DNA of 64,000 nucleotides from Primulina eburnea (GCF_022965805.1 NC_133108.1:41114051-41178050); one strand, 5' to 3'; positions 36,131-48,355 are shown, counted from the first letter of the stretch. Notes: a model not told the origin generated them from the sequence alone. Numbers and translations are program-made.

Positions 36131-36475
36131 AAAAAAAAAAATAAAAAATAGAGAACCAATTGTCTACGTGAAAGTCCATCACATTGTCTGAGTTGGCAGA
36201 CATTAATTTATTTAAATTTATTATCGGCCCATAGCTTTTAATGTTATTTGACAATAAGTGCTCGCATTTAATGTTTGTGTTTAATTTCAAACTTTTCAAC
36301 TTATCAAATTGCGAGTGTTGGTGCGTGAGGGGAAATCATTGTGTACGTACAGATTATCCGGGTATTTAAGCACGTTTTAACTTAAATTTTGGACCATTTT
36401 TTGAGTTCAAGATCTTGTTGTAACGGGAGAACAACTTTATATCTCATGTAATATGTATATATTTTTTTATTATGT

Positions 36476-36735
36476 TAATAGTCAATTCATAATTTTAGTC
36501 CACTAACTTACACATTGTTTTCTTTTTTATCCATTTTCACCGGAAAATGATGACGTTATGTCGGAAAATGGTGACTTAGTGTCGGACATTGCTGGCGTGC
36601 TCTAATACATTGCTGACATGTCTGATGCAACATCAGCGTTAATAGACTAAAACTGTGAATTGACCGATTAAAATACCAATAATAGAAAATATGTAAGTTA
36701 CATAGCCAAATATGTTGTTTTCCTAGTTGTAACAA
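36476..36735. mobile_element. Fold-back element family copy
   Basis: The left arm GTCAATTCATAATTTTAGTC (about 36481) pairs with the right arm GACTAAAACTGTGAATTGAC (about 36645). The middle holds repeated ATGTCGGAAAATGGTGAC words. This is the clearest fold-back copy in the window. Confidence 0.55.
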
Positions 36736-37023
36736 ATCTCACACGGCCAACAAAAACTATCTATATAAATTTGATATAATAACAATTATTTTGAAAGTTT
36801 TAAATTTGTTCTGGAAAAAATAAATTTAAAATGAGAAAATATGATTTGGGGTTATTAGCATAATGTTATTGCGAGTACTAGATCAATTTTTAAAATATGC
36901 TCGAATGTTAATATAGGTGTTGATTGATTTTAGTTATTAGTATTTATGAAAGTTTCAATGAATATTATTCATTTATGTATTCATACGTATACTTTTGTTT
37001 TACACGCTCATATATCCTTTCAT

Positions 37024-37611
37024 TATGTGTGGGCATAAAACCTGAAAAATCGAAAAATCGACCGAACCGAATAATTCGATTTAAATGGTTCGGTTTTATC
37101 GGTTTTTCGGTCAATTATGGTTTTAAAATTTATGAAATTCGGTTTTTCGGTTCGGTTTTCGGTTTTAATCTCCGAAAAACCGGAGCGGCCATATTATTGT
37201 TAAGTATAAAGTTTTTATGTATAATGGGTCATATTATTGTTTAATATAAGACTTTTTATGTATAATGGGCCTATTAAGATTTAAGAACTTAGTATCATTA
37301 ACTCTCAATTTTCAATCCGATCGTTTTTTTCTTTCTCACCAGTTGATGTTTTCTTTCCTTTTCTGTATATATTTCTTTAATTTTTTATATAAAAAATTAA
37401 GTCCCACAAATTAAATGTTTGAAAAATACTATGATTTAGATTTTAAAGGCATAAAGTGACGTATAATTTTATTTCGTAACAAATTTTAGCTAATCGTATA
37501 TAACCGGCCGTATAAACCGAACCGAGAGATATTCAAAACCGAAAACCGAAAACCGAAAAACCGAACCATTGTAGAGTAAAATCGGACCGAACCGACTGTC
37601 GCCCACCCCTA
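37024..37611. mobile_element. hAT-like non-autonomous element with CCGAAAACCGAA arms
   Basis: The 588-bp element starts TATGTGTGGGCATAAAACC and ends GTCGCCCACCCCTA. Its inverted ends (TAGGGGTGGGC type) are imperfect, and it is flanked by a perfect 8-bp duplication CCTTTCAT (37016-37023 and 37612-37619). Sub-terminal tracts of TTCGGTTTTTCGG on the left are mirrored by ACCGAAAACCGAAAAACCG on the right, so it can fold back. No transposase is present. The 8-bp duplication supports hAT. Confidence 0.85.
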
Positions 37612-37619
37612 CCTTTCAT

Positions 37620-38509
37620 ATCGTCCTTTAATTTATTTTTATTTTTAGACATAAAAATTTTATAAAACAATCCTACAATTTAATTTTATAAGACATATAT
37701 TTTATTCTAGACGATTTATTAAAAAATATTAAATACGGATCAAATCATCTTCCTCACAGACTTATTATTTTTTAAATTATTAATTCTTCTTATTTATTAC
37801 CTCATATGCGTATCCACACGTTATAGATTAGATGTTTTTTCCAAGTGAATGGCAAATAAATTTGCTTAAAAATCAAAATAAAAGGAAAATAAACTTTATG
37901 TGGCTACGGTATCATGTCATAAAACTTGAAACAATTGTCAGAAAAAATAACATCAAAATCAATCAAAACATCAATTTTATCTTCGTCTATTGAGTTATAT
38001 ATCTATTTTTTTATGAATCTCAAAAAGTCAAAAACTTCCGTACTTGAACAGTTGTCTATCCATTGGTTGAAATAGTAAGTTATCAATAAATGTTTGGTTT
38101 TAAATCTCTAAAAACTTTCTCTAGCTAATTAAATGTAAAACTGCACACACACCCATGTTGATATAACATTTTTCATATCCTTAACAAAAATTTTAAAATT
38201 TTTGTTTTGACGTTCGAAATATTGTTGAACGTCGTGTTATTTGATTAAACATATATAAGATTTTAGGGGTTTATCTTTGTATTTAAGAATGTCAGACATC
38301 AAACTAGTTCAGGATTAGCAGAGTCAGCATTTCTTTTAATCTTTACAAATGATCTACTGGATAACCACTATTCTTCAACATCTGAATCTGATTCAAGATC
38401 AGAAACTTTGTTCTTCTTCTAGATTGCACTAGAAAACTAGGAGAAATTTGCGTCGAGATTGGATCGCTAGAATTTGACAATTAATGGATCAGTTCGGGAA
38501 CCTTTGAGG
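37620..38509. other. Intergenic AT-rich sequence
   Basis: No supported gene. The last 250 bp may belong to the dispersed repeat that follows. Confidence 0.45.
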
Positions 38510-39425
38510 GTGCTTCAAACACAATATTCTTAATGAGCTGCAATAGCTCGTGTTCTAAGAATATAAACACCGGTGAATTAGGTCGAGTTTGGTTTTAAAC
38601 CAAGCAAAAAATGTGTGAGTGAGTGATAATGTGTGAGTGTCTGAGAACTAAACAGTGAATACACCGGGAAGGTGTTCTTACACACTGAGAGAAAAGAACT
38701 TCTATATTAAGCTGATAACATGTTGAAGTGTTCCCTCACAATTGGACTAATTGCTTCTTGTAAGCTTATAAGACTTTAAGCGTGCTTTTCTTCTTCACAC
38801 ACTATTATTGTTCTGTAGTCTTCACTGATCTTCATCTTCTATTTATTGGCGCGAAGTTTGATCCTACAGTGAGACTCAATTATTGTATCAGTTGTATTTT
38901 GAATCACTTCCTCGAAATATGTTTGTACTTTCCGACAACTATTCTGGAACGTTTTGGCTTTCAATACTGCTGCACTTCTATTATTGTCCTTTGACTGGAC
39001 AAAAGCTTTTCCTCAGTGTGCACAGCTGGATTCCATTGAATAAACTTGTCGTGTTCTGCAAACTGATTGATTCATAAATGATGTTTTGTACTGGTCAGTT
39101 GAACTGATCTTGGTGAAATCAGTTGACTCATCAGCTGGACTGATTTCACTGCTTCAGTTGAGCTGGTCAGCTGGGATCTTCATCAGCTGCTCGAACTTCT
39201 GAAGATCTTCTGCTAAACCACCTATCAGTTGGACAATCAGTTGAACTGGTTCAGTTCGATTAAACAGTTGGTGCTTTCAGTTTGCATTCTACGATAGCTT
39301 TAGTTACGTTCAGCTAACTGCAGACTTAGGTAAGTTCATTGGTAACAAAATAACAAGTTTTGTTAACATCAAAATCACGCAAGATTGTGAACACAAAAAT
39401 CTCGTTCATATAACCCCGATCGACG
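38510..39425. repeat. Dispersed repeat, copy 2, rich in CAGTTGAACTGGT words
   Basis: Shares order and sequence with 8505-9985 but is shorter, with internal deletions. It ends in the same AACAAGTTTTGTTAACATC region. Confidence 0.6.
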
Positions 39426-41132
39426 ATCAGACGATGTCGATGTATTGATGGTACAAATCTCGTTCATATAATGAAAAACGAAATTTTCGAATGTTGAAAT
39501 TTTTCACTGATCTATTTTTTATAGCTGTCAGTTTTGTAAAGTTATTCACTAAAATAAACAGTTCCACTCTGCTCATTTATTTAGCAATTAAGCTAACTTT
39601 CACAGCTTTCAATAATAGAATCTACTCATAAACTTTTTTATGAGCAAACTGTTTGGTCTCCATCAAACTATATTTGTCAAATTCAACTCCTTGAATTTGA
39701 CTATCTCAACGGGAACACATAATTCAATACTTATGTGACTCTCAGTGGTTCAAAGATACAGATAGCCATAAGTTCACTCCATGTGATTCAGAACAACATT
39801 TGTTCTTATTCGGCTTACCTTAATTAGCATACGTCAGATCATGGTAAAAGCGTTTTTAATAACGTTTTATGATCCCCTAGGTTTCACTAATAATTTCTGC
39901 AAGAATTAATAAGTTAGAGTTAGTGTACATTACGATCCCTTCAAATCATATATCTCGATCGAGTCTACAACAATTGATATATCAAGAGTTGCAAATGAAT
40001 TCGATAAAGATCTAATGTATTTTTGAGTAATAATAGTGATATCGTATGTGCAACTAAGAAATCCATTTCCCTAAAGCATATGTCTTGCTCTGACCGAAGA
40101 CTCTTTGCACTATTAACACATCAAATCAGATTGGATATCTTCACCCGTATGTGAGCGTTGAACCTCCAACTAAAATGTATTGGCTCATATGTATTTTGAA
40201 ACTACACTCAACCTCACCACTTGACGACCCTCAATGGAGTCGGTAAGTGTATTATTGTACTCAAAGCTTCCATGTTGTCTCAAATCAAATAATTAATGAT
40301 GTACTACTATAACCACAAACTAAAATATTCGATAAGTGATAACCATTTGAAAATTTCGAGGCAGCGTTGTTAATTGCCTCGTCAAATGATCACTCATGGC
40401 GTTTTCATCATATATGTTAGTCTCAAGCTCGAGCGACTTTAATCCTTGCTTTAGGCAATAATCGACTAGAAACACATTAAAAATACAATACTCTTCATAA
40501 TGAATTTCATGATCCACTAGACTCGTGGACCCCATGGTACTTATATTATATTTAAGGACTTTATCTATGTCGCTTAGATATTTATACAGATAAAGTAAAT
40601 ATCATAATTAGATAAAATCATAAAATATAATTAAATTAAAGATTAGTTTTACATAAAAATAATAAAGCTCAGACCACAAGATGACTTATTGGACATCTAA
40701 TCTAACAATATTTTGTAGTCTCTTTATTAATTTCTCTATGTTTCTTTTTATGAGAGAACAACAAGTCAACATAACGAGAGCTTACTATATACTATATTTG
40801 CACTTGTTATAGCTACCAAATTTTGAATTTGGGCAAAATAATTTTATAATATGTGTGCGCACATATGTAGGCATTATCTTGTGTCATGGCAGCCCAATTT
40901 TCTTGAAAAGCTTGATTTTTCTCCCCAATGCAAGACTTGGTGTTGAAAATTTAGAACCTATAAGTCAAAAAAAAAAAAAATCACGAAAAACAATTATTCA
41001 TGTTCCACTTTGTATTTCCTTAAGTTGGAAAAATCTATGTAGATCTTTTCAAATGGCTTTACGACTAAGAAATCTACACGTTTCTTTTCTAGAAGTAGCA
41101 TAAACTTTAGAAACAATAGCATACATTACTTT
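39426..41132. other. Non-coding region, possible retroelement remnant
   Basis: No open domain is seen. A short direct repeat AAATCTCGTTCATATA occurs near 39400 and 39455. The stretch 39600-40560 has an even base composition unlike the AT-rich flanks, which hints at an old retroelement, but I cannot bound it. Confidence 0.3.
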
Positions 41133-41314
41133 GGCAAAAACTCGTGTGAGACAGTCTCACGGGTCGTATTTGTGAGACGGATTTCTTATTTGGATCACCC
41201 ATGAAAAAGTATTATTTTTTATGCTGAGAGTATTACATTTTATTGTGAATATAGGTAGGGTTGACTCGTCTCACAGATTATGATCCGTAAGACGGTCTCA
41301 CATAAGACCCACTC
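41133..41314 (+). mobile_element. GAGACGGTCTCAC MITE
   Basis: A full 182-bp copy from GGCAAAAACTCG to GACCCACTC. The flanks CATTACTTT and TTTTACTTT match at 7 of 9 positions, consistent with a decayed 9-bp duplication. Confidence 0.88.
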
Positions 41315-41694
41315 TTTTACTTTTGAGTTCTTCCTTCCTGCGAAATTAGTGGTACAAAAGGTGAGATTTAAAATGATTAATGAGATCCGATAACGGGGTA
41401 TTTGCCCTAATCACAAACGAAAAAAATGGTTTGATGATGGTAATTGGATCTACACTGAAAGTAACGCTTAAATTCAATTCTGAAAATTTTTACTAATATT
41501 TCTTCGATTACACTCATAAATTAATCATGTTTTTGACAAAAATAGCGACAAAAAATAGGTTTTCCAAAAAACAAATGAAGCAAAATTTTTATTGTGTGTG
41601 AGATCGTGTTTATGTTGCATATATTTGCATAAAATTTTATGAATGTATAAAATACAAAAAAAAAAACGACTATCCCAATTTAATTCAGTAGTAA

Positions 41695-41866
41695 GTATTT
41701 TGTGAGACGATCTCATAGATATTTATCCGCGAGATAGGTCAATCATGCCCATATTTACATGAACAAGTAATATTTTTGACATAAAAATTAATATTTTTTC
41801 ATAGTGACTAAAATAAGAAATATTTCTCACAAAATTGACTCGTGAGACCGTGTCACACAATTTTCC
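41695..41866 (-). mobile_element. GAGACGGTCTCAC MITE, degenerate copy
   Basis: Shows TTGTGAGACGATCTCATAG at one end and GACTCGTGAGACCGTGTCAC at the other, with the usual core between. It is more diverged than neighbours. Confidence 0.75.
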
Positions 41867-42582
41867 AGTAAAATTGTCCTTCGTTCTCAATTAAGTACGT
41901 CATCCATGCTCATCAATTTTCTGGAGTGCATTTATATGCAAAAATCCTGTTTGTGTGGGAAATTGAGTATTTTGTGTGTGTGATGGCTTAAAGTCGTATA
42001 TATTTCACGAAACATGATTAATAATGAAATCAGATTCACTTAACGTGACCAATAAGTAATAAATATCGTGATGGAGCCATTTAGTTTTGAATTTTTGGGG
42101 CAGAAATTCAACATGTGTCAACGTTAGGTACTGTTATTTTGACTAGGAATATTATCCACAAGCCCAAACTATCGGCACAGTTTGTTTGGTATGAGTTTTG
42201 ATGGCTCATTTAATATCTTTGGACTCCACTAAATATCGTTTCACTACACTCTTCGTTCATCTATTTATTAACATTGATGCCAAATGCGTCCCCATTTTTT
42301 ATAAATGGGTTTTGATGGCTCGTTTAATTTCACACTCATTAATAAGTGTGAAATATATTATATTTGAGTACTAAATATTTGAGATATAACATTAATATAT
42401 GATTTTTGAGTACCTAAACATGTATAACAAATTTTGGTATTAGACACATTTTTTTCGGATGAAAATTGGTACAATGCATTAAATATGTGATACTGATATA
42501 TGATATTTCCATATAAACTCTTTCAGATTGAATATTAATATATGAGATTTGAGCACACAAAAAAGTGTAGTAATTATTAATA

Positions 42583-42955
42583 CTAGTACAACGACGCACG
42601 CGTTGCGTGCTTGTACGATATGTTTTTATAATTTATTTGATTTATATTTAAATGATGATCAAAATATATTTATAAGAAATAATGAGTGGCTACATTATAA
42701 TTTTGATATATGAACTAAAAAATAAATTAAAAAAGAATAAAAAAGACCCAAGCAAAAATTGAACCTACAACCTCATGATTAAAAAACATAGGCTTTATCC
42801 ACTAAACTACATGTGACTTGCTTCTATTTTTTAACACTTTATTAATATATATAATTAGTAATGTAGAGTGTGGGGGTGAAGGGTATTTTAGGTATTTTAA
42901 AAAACAGACCAAGGAAGTTACTCTAACCTACTCAGCCTTAATAAATAGTAAGAGA
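42583..42955 (-). mobile_element. Non-autonomous Helitron with tRNA-like segment
   Basis: On the minus strand the element begins TCTCTTACTATTTATTAAGG after an A. It ends with a hairpin (GCACGCAACGCGTGC), about ten bases, then CTAG followed by T. These are the Helitron hallmarks (5' TC, 3' hairpin plus CTRR, insertion between A and T, no target duplication). Inside, at 42725-42815 on the minus strand, a tRNA-like stretch has a box-A word TAGTTTAGTGG and a box-B-like GGTTCAATTTTT. The length is 373 bp and there is no Rep/helicase gene. Confidence 0.7.
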
Positions 42956-43266
42956 TTAATACAGTTGTGACAATTTTATACTCAAAATTTATCTTTTATA
43001 TCAGATCTAAAACAATTTGTTCTGCAATATTTTATATATGTGTCATATTTTCAATGTTTTATATCGATTTTCATTCGAAAAATATAACTGTAGACTCAGG
43101 GAGTGTATACATTTTTTTTTTGCGAATCAGATATTACAAAGAAATTTCGATCCGACAAAAACTGAATACACATTTAACTGTACTGTTAGGAATTTAAAAA
43201 CAACTCTCCCAAGAGAAAACACAAATTTTATCCACGACATTAAAATTGTATCCAATACTACACTTT

Positions 43267-43423
43267 GAGTGGGTCTCATGTGAGACGGGTCAATCTTACC
43301 CATATTCACAACAAAAAAAGTAATACTCTTAGCATAAAAATTAATATTTTTTCATGGATGACATAAATAAGAGATTTGTCTCACAAATACGACTCGTGAG
43401 ACCGTCTAGCACAAGTTTTTGCC
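43267..43423 (-). mobile_element. GAGACGGTCTCAC MITE with perfect 9-bp TSD (internally deleted)
   Basis: A 157-bp copy from GAGTGGGTCTCATGTGAG to CAAGTTTTTGCC, flanked by CTACACTTT on both sides (43258-43266 and 43424-43432). It lacks about 25 bp near the left end. Confidence 0.9.
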
Positions 43424-43448
43424 CTACACTTTTATCACATTAATTATA

Positions 43449-43630
43449 GAGTGGGTCTCATATGAGACCGTCTCACGGATCTTAATCTGTGAGACAGATC
43501 AACCCTACCCATATGCACAATAAAAAAGTAATACTCTTAGCATAAAAAGTAATACTTTTTCATGGATACCCAAATAAGAGATCCGTCTCACGAATACGAC
43601 TCATGAGACCGTCTCACACAAGTTTTTGCC
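43449..43630 (-). mobile_element. GAGACGGTCTCAC MITE with perfect 9-bp TSD
   Basis: A 182-bp copy flanked by TTAATTATA on both sides (43440-43448 and 43631-43639). It lies only 25 bp from the previous copy in the same orientation, each with its own target duplication, so these were two separate insertions. Confidence 0.92.
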
Positions 43631-43639
43631 TTAATTATA

Positions 43640-44410
43640 ATCCTCTTACTCTCTGTCTCTCATTTCACATATCAAACCATAACTATATTTATAACGGCTA
43701 CCCGAATATAATTGCCTCTTTCCTCCTTTAGAGTTAGCCCATCAAAAAAGATCGGGACAGAACGGCCCATTTATCAAATGGGGGCCTTTCTTGAAAATAT
43801 CTGTTTATTTGAGCACGATTTCAACTGAGAGCCCAATATTGGAAAATAGGTATATTCAAGAGGAACTAATAGTGGTGCCAAAATAATAATAAACACCAGT
43901 GCATCGATGGTGTACCATTTTTTTAAATAATTAATTTGATTTATATTCAAATAAAAATAATATATTCAAATAAAGTATAAAGTAATAAAATGTCATGTTA
44001 TATATTTATTATAATTGTAAAAATTAAGAGATTAAACTGCAATTTGAAATAATAAAATAAATAAATAAAAGACAAAATACCCTAACATCACACCATATTA
44101 GTCTCTATTATAAAGGTCAGTGCCCCTATCGCGTTCATATATATTAAAATTTTGTGATATATACATTTTTTTAATGAAATATTAGATATTATATTAAATA
44201 AAAAACTATAAAAATGTTTTTGTATAATAACTTTTTATGTTGTTGATAATATGATAATTCAAAATTAGATATAGACGTTCTCGTAAGAATTTTTGTGCTA
44301 GAAATATAAAGTGTAAAAATATAATTTTTAGTAAATAGTAATGGATTAGATTAATACTGATTTTTCCCGAAACCAATGTTCACAAATTTTATTATTATTA
44401 TTATTATTAA
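43640..44410. other. Intergenic AT-rich sequence
   Basis: No gene. A (TTA)n tract lies at about 44388-44408. The segment 43890-44130 resembles an eroded short element (CACCAGTGCATCGATGGTGTACC palindrome near 43900), not resolved. Confidence 0.4.
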
Positions 44411-44592
44411 GACAAAAATTTGTGTCAGACAGTCTCACGAGTAGTATTTTATTAGACAAATCTCTTATTTGGGTCATCCATGAAAAAAGATTACTTTTAT
44501 TCTATGAATATTACTTTTTATTGTGAATATCGGTAGGGTTGACCCGTCTCACAAATAAAGACTCGTACGACCGTCTCACAAGAGACATACTC
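44411..44592 (+). mobile_element. GAGACGGTCTCAC MITE
   Basis: Full-length forward copy from GACAAAAATTTG to GACATACTC with the conserved core. The flanks are low-complexity TTA repeats, so the duplication cannot be read. Confidence 0.85.
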
Positions 44593-46261
44593 TGTTATTA
44601 TTTTTTTGAACGTGAATGTTCACAAATTTTGTATTGTATTACCTGGACTATACAACACATCATCAAATAGCAGAAACATACTACTCAATCATATTTTTTT
44701 AATGGGATAATTAGATATCTTTTTTAGATTTATCTTAATTAAAAAAAAAAATCTAATGATTAAAAAATGTTACATTTATCTTTTGAGGTTTGTGAAAAAC
44801 ACTAAATAAATACAATAGTTTCTAAAATTATAAAGACCCCGTAAAATTTGTATTTATCTTATTTTATTATTTTACATTTTTATGAGGTTAAATATAATAA
44901 AACAAACTGGAAAAGAGTGTACATAATGTTAGAAGTTATTGGATTTAGTTGTTATTTTTCACAAATCTCATAAAAGATATATGTAATATTTAATACATTT
45001 GGATTTTCGTTAATATAACAAACCTCGTATAAGATAAATGTAATTAACTTTTTTTCTCATTCCTGCTCCTAGTGAAGTTTATTCATTTATAAATAAAATC
45101 TTGCCAATCTCACGACCGATTATTTTAAAAAAAAAATTTAATAGAAAATAAATCAATCAATCAACAAACATCCTTTTATGCCAAAAAAAAAAAACTAAAA
45201 TAAACTCGATAAGATCTTCGATTTAAAAAAAAAAACACCATATAATTTTTTCGACGATTATATAAAAAAAATTACTAATCTACTGGAAAATCTTAAGGTA
45301 GGGGGTGATCGATCATCCTCGCTGGTCATTCAACGAGTTAATAAATCTATTTAATTATATTTCTCATTAGGGCCAACACATAATCTCTTATACAGAATGA
45401 TAAAGACAATTAAGTGCAAGTAAATATACATTCAAAATAATTAGTAATTTTTTAAATTTTTATTTATTTATTTCACATGTGTCGACAGCAAACTGGCCAA
45501 GTTCAGACAAGGTAGGAGGACTTGAGTATTTTACTCCGTACCAAAAAAGTTGGGTCGCGTTGCATGCGTGATATGCTTTAATTTCACACAACCTAATAAA
45601 TACAAGTGGAATTTCTTTCAAGATTTATATAAATTTTGAAAAAAAATAATTTCTCCATCGTGCATATATACTAATGGTTATCTTGCTTAATAAATGTCAT
45701 AGGTCCGGCACGAGGCGAAGAGGACATGGGACAACCTATCATGAAAGAAGAGTAAAAGTAGCCACGATATAATGAACCAACATGCATATGATTGCCCCCT
45801 GCCATTTTCACGCATGGACTCCAACATCTTACAAATAAATCATGAAGAAAAACAAAAAGGAAATTTTAACATCTGATATCATGTTAAGATTGGAACTTGG
45901 ACCTAACTCAATCCCAAAAACTAGCTCAAAGGAGGAGGATTGTCCAATCCCATATATACCACTCAAAAGTTGTTTATTCAACTGATGTAGGACAATTAAC
46001 AGTCTGTCTGATCTCTATCTATATTATACGCACACAAAGGTGTGTATGTATATTGTTACGATTAGCATTTGAGTCAAGAAATATTTTGATCGAGCTACTA
46101 TTCAAAGAAGATTGCCGGATCGAGTAAGTAACAATATATTTGAGTTGTATCATTATTAAATGAAACTTTTAACATAATAATTGACTCGATCTCAATCTCG
46201 ATACATATTTATTTTATGATTGAATCAGTCAGTATTCTTGTCATTTGCTTGTAATAGGGTC
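44593..46261. other. Intergenic; possible old LTR piece
   Basis: No gene is supported. Around 45890-46010 the words GACCTAACTCAATCCCAAAA and AGCTCAAAGGAGGAGGATTG resemble a widespread plant LTR-type repeat. Its ends could not be found. Confidence 0.35.
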
Positions 46262-46276
46262 AACTTTCATAGATTT

Positions 46277-46370
46277 TTTTTATTATAACACACGTTGGAG
46301 GGTAATTCGAACTTGGGGAACTAACTAATCTGACAGAAGGTGAGACCACAGAGCTACAAATCCGGTCTCT
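46277..46370 (-). mobile_element. tRNA-derived SINE (short) with 15-bp TSD
   Basis: On the minus strand a tRNA-like head is visible: box A TAGCTCTGTGG, and box-B-like AGTTCGAATTACC about 40 bp later. It is followed by a short body and an A-rich tail (TAATAAAAAAA). A perfect 15-bp direct repeat AACTTTCATAGATTT flanks it (46262-46276 and 46371-46385), a hallmark of target-primed retroposition. At 94 bp it is short, so it may be 3'-truncated in the body. Confidence 0.8.
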
Positions 46371-46687
46371 AACTTTCATAGATTTGAAAAGGGATACATA
46401 TAACTACCCTACATTATAAGGACATAAATAATGATACAAACTGATCAACCCACGATCGATAAGGTTTTCAATTGTAAGTACATGTTTTGCCCCTTCATTC
46501 CCTTTAATTTTCATATTGTGTGCTCGTCTTGACTTTATATATATGTGTGTGTATAGATTGATAGATTCATCATAAAATAATATACTAGATCTCAAATTGA
46601 AATTAAAAATGTTGAACTTGTATCTAATATCAACTATTTGAACCAACTCTAGTTAAATATTATTCACAAATCAAGTTGATTATGAAA

Positions 46688-46838
46688 CGTACAGTCTCAC
46701 GGATCTTTTTCGTGAGACGAATCAATCATGCTCATATTTATAACAAAAAAGAATATTTTTTAGTGAGTGCTTCAAATAAAATATATGTCTTGCAAAATTG
46801 ACCCGTGAGACCATCTCACGTGAATTTTTGTGATTTTG
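46688..46838 (-). mobile_element. GAGACGGTCTCAC MITE, degenerate copy
   Basis: Has ACAGTCTCACGGATC at the left and GACCCGTGAGACCATCTCAC at the right, with a diverged core. Confidence 0.75.
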
Positions 46839-46860
46839 AATAGGCATGGTACTTTTTATA

Positions 46861-47040
46861 GAGTAGATTTCTTGTGAGACGGTCTCACGAATCTTTATCT
46901 GTGAGACGATTCAACTCTACCGATATTCACAATAAAAAGTAATACTCTTAGCATAAAAGGTAATATTTTTTCATGAATGATTCAAATAAGAGATCCGTCG
47001 TACAAAATATGATTCGTAAGACCGTCTCACACAAGTTTTT
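46861..47040 (-). mobile_element. GAGACGGTCTCAC MITE
   Basis: Copy from GAGTAGATTTCTTGTGAGAC to CACACAAGTTTTT; the last few bases (GCC) are changed. A left-flank CTTTTTATA and a CTTTTTTATA ten bases past the right end may be a decayed duplication. Confidence 0.82.
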
Positions 47041-48060
47041 ATATCTATCTCTTTTTTATATATGTATATATATTTCTTCAACAAGATAATGCTCTATGTA
47101 GTTGATGCTTATTCAGATCTTTACGAGATTTGCCACCATCGTGTATCTTGAATTTATTCGGTGTACGAAATAAATTCAAAACGATTAGTCTTACCTCTTG
47201 CTAGGTTATGCGACTTTTATCTCGTAGGTGGGACGAAAGTCACGAAATCATTAATTTTGGAAAATTAGGACAATAATCTTTGGTCGAAACTTGTGAGGAA
47301 ATTTGCTATATTTTAGGACATAATTGTGCATTTTGGAGTAATTTTATTGGAGCTAACCCTGATTGGCAGACAATAATTGAAGAGGTTTTGGATAAATCAT
47401 ATGGTAAAACTTGAAAGATCGCACGAGTGGGATTTGTACCTATTTTAGCCAACAACTAGGTAGCTGGTGTAAAATTACATTGTTCATGATCAATACAAGT
47501 AAATATATATTTAATATTAATGAAATATTTTATAAATAAATATTTATTTAGTCGAGTAGGGATAAGGGATGTCACCACCTCAATTTGGGAGTACTTTAAT
47601 TTTCACCCAAAAATTCTAGGAAAGTCTATATATTTTATATTATTGGTCCCCTGACCATATATTAAAAATTAGAGCTAGACGGGGACCTGAAGTTAAAATC
47701 TTATAGAGGATAAAATTTTGCATTAATATTATTTTCTAACAAGGCTTATTTATCGTTAGGATAAAAGCAACAGGTGTGATGAATAATATGATTTTGTGTT
47801 TTGTTTTATTTTATTTCATCGCATAGGTAGTGAATGAGCAAAAAATATGGCTCTATCGGGACTAGAATTTTAAATCTAGAATATTTTAATATTTTAAATT
47901 AATCTACATGGGCTAATATCATATTATTTCAAAATTATACAAAGTTTACATACCACTTTTTTTCAAAAAAAAATTGGAACATCCGGTCTAAAGCTCGGGT
48001 ATAGATGCATGTGGCTTCGCCACTCTGTATATATGATTACTATAAGTTACATATATTTTA
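47041..48060. other. Intergenic AT-rich sequence
   Basis: No supported gene or bounded element. Confidence 0.5.
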
Positions 48061-48355
48061 AAGGAAAATTACAAATTCAGATCGATATATTTTTCTATTT
48101 GCAATTTGATTTTTTATGTTGTCAAATTTTAGTATTTGTGTGCTTTCTTTGTTTGTTTGTTTTTTTTTTCAATTTTATTTATGTTTCCAGGGCAACAACA
48201 ATGTGGCGTTGATATGATGCTGATATGTGCGGTGTCATATCAACACTCCCATAAAAAAGATTGAAATTTCAAAAAACAAAATTGTAAAATACATAAATAA
48301 GACTGAAATTTGACGACATAGAAAATCGACTGTGATTCATGTGACTTGGGTATTA
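48061..48355. mobile_element. Fold-back element family copy
   Basis: The left part (AAATTACAAATTCAGATCGA, TATGTTGTCAAATTTTAGTA) is mirrored on the right (GACTGAAATTTGACGACATA, GAAAATCGACTGTGATTCAT). GGTGTCATATCAACACTCCC lies in the centre. Confidence 0.5.

Noticed and set aside
42725..42815. Functional tRNA gene on the minus strand
   Set aside because: Box-A and box-B-like words are present, but the box B is degenerate, arms do not pair well by eye, and it lies within a Helitron.
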